A DNA stretch of 14,389 nucleotides, from the NCBI GenBank assembly GCA_027604005.1, contig JADGJT010000153.1:35243-49631 (forward strand), written 5' to 3'. The DNA is from Dinochytrium kinnereticum. Taxonomy: Eukaryota; Chytridiomycota; Chytridiomycetes; Chytridiales; Chytridiaceae. The position numbers and the translations under genes were made by a program. Every line of letters starts with the position of its first letter. Within the stretch, counting starts at the first letter, position 1. This document shows, piece by piece, positions 10,701 to 14,389 of the stretch. Below the pieces are notes generated by a model that worked only from the letters and a program-made list of their open reading frames with translations, had not been told where the DNA came from and ran no database searches.

Positions 10701-12009
10701 AGGTCAAAGTCTTTGGTCATTACTAGGATGGTGCCTTTGCCTGTTATTTTTTTTTTTGGGGGGGGAGGGGTTTGAGGGGGGGCGGAGAAGAAGGGATTAG
10801 CGGCGGCTTTTTTTTCGTTTGGAGGGGATGTGAGTATTTTTTTTTGGTCGTGACGATAGACTCACGATAAGTAGGAAAAATGTTAAAAAAAAAATAATAT
10901 AGCGGGGAAAAAAACACCCAGGAATATCCCCCAAAACAAATAGGCTAGGATAAACAAAGCCGGGGGGAAGAAAAGAGAGAAAAAAACGTCATGAAGAAAT
11001 AAAAAGAAATAAGAAAGCCTGAAAAGAAGAGAGGGGTCCCATAAAAATAGAATAGAAAGTCATGAAAGAATATAAACTAAATCCCTCCAATAAATAGGAC
11101 AGCATGAAAACCGTAAGTGAAAGGAAAAAATAAAGTAAAAACTCATGCGGGAATATAACCAAAGCCCACACATATATAGAGAAGGCCAAAATTCAAAACT
11201 TATGTCCAGAGATATGCCCCCACCCTCCGCCCCCCCTTCCCAAAAAAAAAAAGAATCCCCATAAAAGGAATCATCAAATTACCCTTCTCCCCACGCACTT
11301 TAGAATAGGTATACACAAGAAGAAAAAAATAGCAGAGACTTGGAACCGTTTCCAACTATAAAAAATGAAGCGGTGCGGGAAAAAAAAAAATAATCCAATA
11401 ACCAAAACAAACGAAAAAAAAAACGCGCCAGCACAACTAAACAACCGTGAAACAAAAAAAAAACCATGCAACTCAAAGCCGCGAAAAAAATAAAAGCATA
11501 AAGAAAAGGAAAGGAAAGGAGAAGAAAATCTCATCACCAAAAGCCTCGCAAAAAAAAAAAAAAAACAACCAACCGAGAAAAAAAAATAAAGAAAGAGTTG
11601 GGAGCAACCAAAAAAAAAAACAAACAAACAACAAAACCACCAACCCACCCGTAACAATCGCCACCAACTCCCTATCCGGACTCCACTCCATCGCGTCAAC
11701 CCCCGACTCAACACTCCCAACAACCTCCCCCTCCCCCCCCTCCTCCCCAACAAGCACAATATCCCCTCCCTCAACAGCAACACACACTCCCTCTAAATCC
11801 GGCACAAACTGCACGCTCCTCACGACCCCATCCACTCTCCACCCCACCTCCTTCACATCTCGATTCTGATCCGCAGGACGGGTGATCGTTGTTCCTGTTG
11901 GGAGGTGGAGGGTTTGGGTGTCTGGATTGAGGGTTGGAGCGGGGGATGGGGGGGGTGGGGGTGGGGGTGTTGGGGTTGTGGTTGTGGTGAGGAGGGTGAG
12001 GGTGCGCAT
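4782..12009 (-). CDS. ELP1: Elongator complex subunit 1 (Elp1/IKAP), complete, 23 exons
   Basis: Elp1 is the scaffold of Elongator, which makes cm5/mcm5 modifications on wobble uridine of tRNAs. Exons: 12009-11649, 10740-10660, 10563-10357, 9963-9752, 9555-9357, 9218-8933, 8614-8358, 8223-8141, 8063-7907, 7822-7704, 7519-7446, 7384-7226, 7164-7099, 7054-6900, 6855-6722, 6664-6419, 6362-6299, 6250-6113, 6030-5906, 5828-5768, 5690-5307, 5211-5075, 5006-4782. They join in frame to 1309 residues (human 1332). Landmarks: MRTLTLL at the start (human MRNLKLF), [30 protein letters not shown] (154-165), [35 protein letters not shown] (655-667) and [12 protein letters not shown] (848-859), all close to human Elp1. 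The N-terminal part (to about 690) is the WD40 propeller region; a helical TPR-type region follows. A basic patch, [13 protein letters not shown] (1148-1160), matches the tRNA-binding/NLS patch, with SDTSS upstream. Residues 8-27 form a Thr/Pro-rich insert. The 9357/9218 junction (donor GTTGAG) is the least certain. Confidence 0.95.
10741..11648 (-). other. Intron 1 of ELP1 (908 bp), no gene seen inside
   Basis: The intron starts GTGGGT after residue 120 and ends AATAACAG before GGCAAAGGCACC. It is by far the longest intron in the window. On the sense (minus) strand it is T-rich, with G or C homopolymer runs near 10750-10790 and 11220-11255. It contains the degenerate repeat listed at 10911-11210. 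I saw no conserved protein, tRNA or clear snoRNA in it. Its open stretches are low-complexity Phe/Leu or Lys/Asn translations. Confidence 0.8.
10911..11210. repeat. Degenerate tandem repeat, about 4 units of 72-83 bp
   Basis: On the plus strand the block GGAATAT...CCAAA...AAATAGG recurs in altered form. Similar GAATAT-type cores start near 10922, 10996 (diverged), 11068 and 11151, that is at steps of about 74, 72 and 83 bases. The two middle cores and the last are preceded by TCATG (10989, 11060, 11143). Each unit has a CCC-rich part, then an A/T part with ATAG or similar, then an A/G-rich tail. The units are far from identical, and the call was made by eye. Confidence 0.4.
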
Positions 12010-12081
12010 TTTTTTTCTTTTTACTTTTCTTATTCACCCTCACTTCGATTTATTATTAGAAAATTGCAGAAAAAAAAAGTC
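12010..12081. promoter_or_regulatory. Bidirectional ELP1/LSM7 promoter, 72 bp between start codons
   Basis: ELP1 starts at 12009 on minus and LSM7 at 12082 on plus, both supported by conserved N-termini. The 72 bases between are T/C-rich on the plus strand, followed by an ATTATTAG stretch and TTGCAGAAAAAAAAGTC just before the LSM7 ATG. The TTGCAG could be the acceptor of a leader intron of LSM7, in which case its transcription start would lie inside ELP1. No TATA box is evident. Confidence 0.6.
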
Positions 12082-12823
12082 ATGTCCGATAAGGTGGGTT
12101 GTGGTGGTGAGGCGACAATAGTTCTTATTTTGTTGTAGCCAAGAGGTGGAAATAAGGGTCCTCGTGGAGGTGGAGATGGGAGAGGTGGTGGCCGAGGTGG
12201 GGGGGGTGGTGGGAGAGGGGGTGGAGGTGGAGGAAGAGGAGGTGGGCAGAGTCATCAAGGAGGTGGTGGACCGCCGGGAAAGAAGGTGACTCTCCTTTTT
12301 AGGCTTTTCCGGAGGTTTAACTGATTGATAGGAATCAATTCTGGACCTTGCGAAGCACATGAATCATAAGATTAGGGTGAAGTTTGCGGGAGGGAGGGAA
12401 GGTTTGGCATTCTGTTTCTTCTCAGTTTTTTTTTTTTTTTTAACCCGCCCGCTCTAGTTGTTGGCGTCTTGAAAGGATTTGATCCACTTATGAACCTTGT
12501 TATTGATGATACTGAGGAATACTTATACACAAGTGAGCCCAACACACTTTTTTTTTTTTTTTTTTTTTTTTGTTGTTGTTGTTGTTGTTTTTTTTTTGTT
12601 CCATTGTTCTGGTTTAACAATCCGAACGTTCTCCCTTTCTCCAACCCAAACGTTTCCTCACTTGCATCATTCAATTCTCAAAAAAAAACAAAAAACAGTT
12701 GACGGATATATGCGAAAAGACGCTGGAAGAAGAAATCTGGGACTCGTCGTGTGCCGAGGAACAACGTTGATTCTGATATCTCCATTTGACGGATACGAGG
12801 AGATTGCGAATCCTTTCGAGTAA
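12082..12823 (+). CDS. LSM7: Lsm7, U6 snRNA / mRNA-decay Lsm ring subunit, with RGG tail
   Basis: Lsm7 is a subunit of the Lsm2-8 ring, which binds the U6 snRNA 3' end in the nucleus, and of the Lsm1-7 ring, which promotes decapping in the cytoplasm. Exons 12082-12093, 12139-12285, 12332-12401, 12458-12532 and 12699-12823 join to 142 residues; introns are 45, 46, 56 and 166 bp. Residues 1-53 are a Gly/Arg tail with repeated RGGG units. The Sm fold follows: ESILDLAKHMNHKIRVKFAG (from 54), GREVVGVLKGFDPLMNLVID (Sm1), and LGLVVCRGTTLILISP (Sm2, 115-130), ending DGYEEIANPFE. The ESILDL start, GFDPLMNLV and LGLVVCRGT are diagnostic of Lsm7 rather than SmG. The N-terminal RGG extension is, to my knowledge, common in fungal Lsm7. 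Intron 4 contains a T24 run and six TTG repeats. Confidence 0.95.
12548..12588 (+). repeat. T24 run followed by (TTG) repeats in LSM7 intron 4
   Basis: A run of 24 T at 12548-12571 is followed by TGTTGTTG-type repeats to 12588 and then another T run. It lies in the last intron of LSM7 and may shift in length through slippage or sequencing error. Confidence 0.9.
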
Positions 12824-12865
12824 TCTCAGAGTTTTTCGTGTTTTTTTTTTTGAGGATTCGGCTAT

Positions 12866-12893
12866 GGGGGCGGGGGGGCGGGGGGGGGGGGGG
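12866..12893 (+). other. G-tract cluster, candidate G-quadruplex
   Basis: The plus strand reads G5-C-G7-C-G14 in 28 bases. This can supply four or more G-tracts with short loops. It lies 43 bases after the LSM7 stop, on the sense strand, so it would be in the LSM7 3' UTR. Confidence 0.5.
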
Positions 12894-13131
12894 AATTGGT
12901 GGTTTTGTTCTTTTTTTGCGTGGATGGGCTGTGAACCCCCTTTTTTTTCCCCCTCTTTTTTTGACAAAAGGCTTCCTGAGAGATTCACGATATTCTTTCG
13001 AGGTGCCTTTGACTTTTTCATCTCTTGTCGGCCACTCCCTCCCCCCACCTTTTTTTTTTTTTTTTTTTTGTTCAGGCTCTTGAAGGAATCCCTTCTTCTC
13101 TGTCCATAGATTTTATATCTGCATACCAAAT

Positions 13132-13137
13132 AATAAA
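13132..13137 (+). terminator. Candidate poly(A) signal AATAAA of LSM7
   Basis: This is the first exact AATAAA on the plus strand after the LSM7 stop, 308 bases downstream. A non-canonical signal closer to the stop could be used instead. Confidence 0.4.
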
Positions 13138-13612
13138 CTTGATGAGGGGTTGGGGGTGGCTACTCAACGCTTGTACCAAGGTTTTTTTTGTTTGGTTATC
13201 CTTTTTCCACAAACGAAAGGTGTGAATAGGTTGGTCCCATGAAAATTTTGCTTCATGTGAGGGAGGGTTGACCGACGAATGCTGTGGATTTGGCATGGCT
13301 GTTGAAGTCAAGAGTGTTGGTTAACGCTGTGCTATACGCATCAGATGCTGGTGAATGATGTTTTTCATCCGATGGGGTTGGAATCAAGTTATCTTGTGGA
13401 GATCATTGAGTTAATGAACCATCTGATATCAAAGTGCAAGACTGAAAACGGTCTCTCTTGATTCACCACCCAAGTCTTGTTGACATGAGTGGTCTCTGGT
13501 TGTTCCCACCAAAACCTACTAGCACCAATACACCCCGACAGCAAAATAACCAACAGAACGACAGCAAAGAGAAAAAAGAGAAACAAAAAAACAAACAAAC
13601 AATCAAGTACGT
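13138..13612. other. Convergent intergenic region, no gene seen
   Basis: The region lies between the likely poly(A) sites of LSM7 and RPS29. It has balanced base composition in 13200-13500, unlike the low-complexity introns. I found no conserved protein on either strand, no tRNA and no good snoRNA. A small inverted repeat (CATGAA at 13239-13244, TTCATG at 13252-13257) is present. Confidence 0.5.
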
Positions 13613-13618
13613 TTTATT
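13613..13618 (-). terminator. Poly(A) signal AATAAA of RPS29
   Basis: An exact AATAAA on the minus strand lies 66 bases after the TAA stop of RPS29, a usual distance for a ribosomal protein gene. Confidence 0.65.
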
Positions 13619-13684
13619 GCATGGCTCCGAGAAGTCAACAAGGAACAAAATCTTCTCCTCCTCCAGTGGTCAAATAAAACCCAT

Positions 13685-14202
13685 TTATCGGTACTGCAAC
13701 AACAAAAAAAAAAAAAAACAACAACATTACAAAAGTCAGTTATTTTTCTCCTTCCCCCAAAAGGAAAAACCAAACAAAAGAGTAAATGAGAGAGAAAGAA
13801 AAAAGGTCTCACCTTGATGAAGCCAATGTCCTTAGAGTACTCCCTGAAGCACTGACGGCAGATGCTCAAACCGTACTTGCGGATCAGACCAGCCTGGTGA
13901 GCGCAGACACGGCTAAAAAAAAAAAACAGTTTACCAAACACCATCCACCACCAACCACCACCAACCAGCAGCACCAAACGACACAAAAGGAAAGAAAAGG
14001 CGAAGAAGGGTCAGATAAAGCGCAGCCAACAAAAAAAAAAAGTGGGAGGGAGGGAGGGCTTCTCCCTTTCCCAACCCTCCCCTCTCCCCCCCTCCCCTTC
14101 CCAACCAAGAAGACACAGATAAGCTAAAACTCATCCCCACCATTGACGGGACCCCTTTCCGTAGCTGCGGGGGTGAGAGAACCAAACGTTGCTGTGGGCC
14201 AT
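13685..14202 (-). CDS. RPS29: 40S ribosomal protein S29 (uS14), complete, 3 exons
   Basis: S29/uS14 is a small zinc-binding protein of the head of the 40S subunit. Exons 14202-14141, 13912-13813 and 13693-13685 join to 56 residues, the same length as human S29. The protein begins [20 protein letters not shown], contains LIRKYGL and CRQCFREY, and ends DIGFIKYR. The zinc finger cysteines are C21, C24, C39 and C42. The codon for C21 is split by intron 1 (228 bp), and the last exon encodes only Tyr, Arg and the stop. Introns are T-rich on the sense strand. The YR ending matches plant S29; the N-terminus is most like basidiomycete and early-diverging fungal versions. Identity is certain. Confidence 0.98.
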
Positions 14203-14389
14203 GATGGATTCTTTTGAGAGACTGGACGGGGGAGTCGGTCGGTCGATTGGCGAAAGAGAAGGAGCCAATGTTGGATTTGGTCGTTGAAAGAAAACCCGCT
14301 GCCCCGGGGGGGGGTGTGGCGCAGAGCAGCAGTTGAAGAGGGAAATGCGGGTTTTTTTGGGGAGAGGAAATGCGGGTTTGTTTTTGGAC
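14203..14389 (-). promoter_or_regulatory. RPS29 5' region with duplicated GGAAATGCGGGTTT motif
   Basis: The 14-base motif GGAAATGCGGGTTT (plus strand; AAACCCGCATTTCC in the direction of RPS29) occurs at 14341-14354 and 14366-14379, 25 bases apart. The core AACCCGC also occurs in the opposite orientation at 14292-14298. Such motifs upstream of a ribosomal protein gene suggest binding sites for a shared activator. The region between the motifs and the start codon also has C/G homopolymer runs (14303-14314) and a GGTC triplication (14236-14245). Confidence 0.5.

Larger units (their letters stand above)
12824..13137 (+). other. Probable 3' UTR of LSM7
   Basis: No protein was recognised here. The stretch has a G-tract cluster (12866-12893), several long T runs including T20 at 13050-13069, and ends with AATAAA at 13132-13137. 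The sequence ACC-T20-GTTCAG near 13048-13075 looks like a 3' splice site, so a 3' UTR intron is possible. Confidence 0.45.

Noticed and set aside
11274..11783. Phe/Leu/Arg-rich open frames and Lys-rich counterparts in the ELP1 intron 1 region
   Set aside because: They come from A/T homopolymers and show no conserved motif. Exon 1 of ELP1 accounts for the coding part on the right.
12082..12823. SmG rather than Lsm7 as identity of the small Sm-like protein
   Set aside because: The ESILDL start, GFDPLMNLVIDD and LGLVVCRGT segments and the length after the Sm2 motif fit Lsm7; SmG is shorter and lacks them.
13352..13430. Possible box C/D snoRNA (ATGATGT near 13355 and CTGA near 13423)
   Set aside because: The C box is imperfect and there is no terminal stem between the bases flanking the two boxes.
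13389..13648. Minus-strand frames with hydrophobic starts that look like small membrane proteins
   Set aside because: The hydrophobic stretches are translations of T-rich DNA downstream of the RPS29 stop and across its poly(A) signal.
4782..14202. ELP1, LSM7 and RPS29 as a functional translation/RNA gene cluster
   Set aside because: Each is a universal housekeeping gene and adjacency alone is weak evidence; only the ELP1/LSM7 shared promoter is supported by the sequence.
1..14389. Mobile elements, CRISPR arrays, tRNA genes or bacterial operons
   Set aside because: No transposase, reverse transcriptase, terminal repeats, spaced direct repeats or tRNA boxes were seen, and all genes are intron-containing eukaryotic genes.

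Overview
The window is nuclear DNA of a eukaryote, most likely a fungus. It is compact and rich in introns. All introns I could place have GT-AG ends, with very variable donors and T-rich sense strands, and exons go down to 35 bp. The predicted S29, Lsm7 and Elp1 proteins resemble fungal orthologues. S29 looks most like basidiomycete or early-diverging (Mucoromycota or chytrid type) sequences. The phylum is a guess; the fungal assignment is fairly safe.

Five protein genes can be modelled exon by exon. From left to right: (1) 54-1272, minus strand, the 5' part of a gene for a one-pass membrane protein with a LEA2-like domain, which runs off the left edge. (2) 1524-4677, minus, an 11-exon gene for a 711-residue protein with a disordered N-terminus, an ASH-like domain and a RhoGAP domain, like the C-terminal half of OCRL/INPP5B but with no phosphatase domain. 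(3) 4782-12009, minus, a 23-exon gene for Elongator subunit Elp1 (1309 residues), complete. (4) 12082-12823, plus, a 5-exon gene for Lsm7 with an N-terminal RGG tail (142 residues). (5) 13685-14202, minus, a 3-exon gene for ribosomal protein S29/uS14 (56 residues), complete.

The three left genes lie head to tail on the minus strand with short spacers (104 bp between ELP1 and the RhoGAP gene, 251 bp between the RhoGAP and LEA2-like genes). ELP1 and LSM7 are divergent, with only 72 bp between their start codons. LSM7 and RPS29 converge, with about 860 bp between stops that contain no gene I can recognise.

ELP1, LSM7 and RPS29 all serve RNA metabolism or translation (tRNA wobble modification, U6/mRNA decay, ribosome), but nothing shows that they form a dedicated system. 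I found no mobile element, tRNA, CRISPR array or novel multi-gene system. The points most worth a second look are the phosphatase-free ASH-RhoGAP architecture, the very short ELP1/LSM7 divergent promoter, a degenerate repeat inside the 908-bp first intron of ELP1, and a duplicated motif upstream of RPS29.
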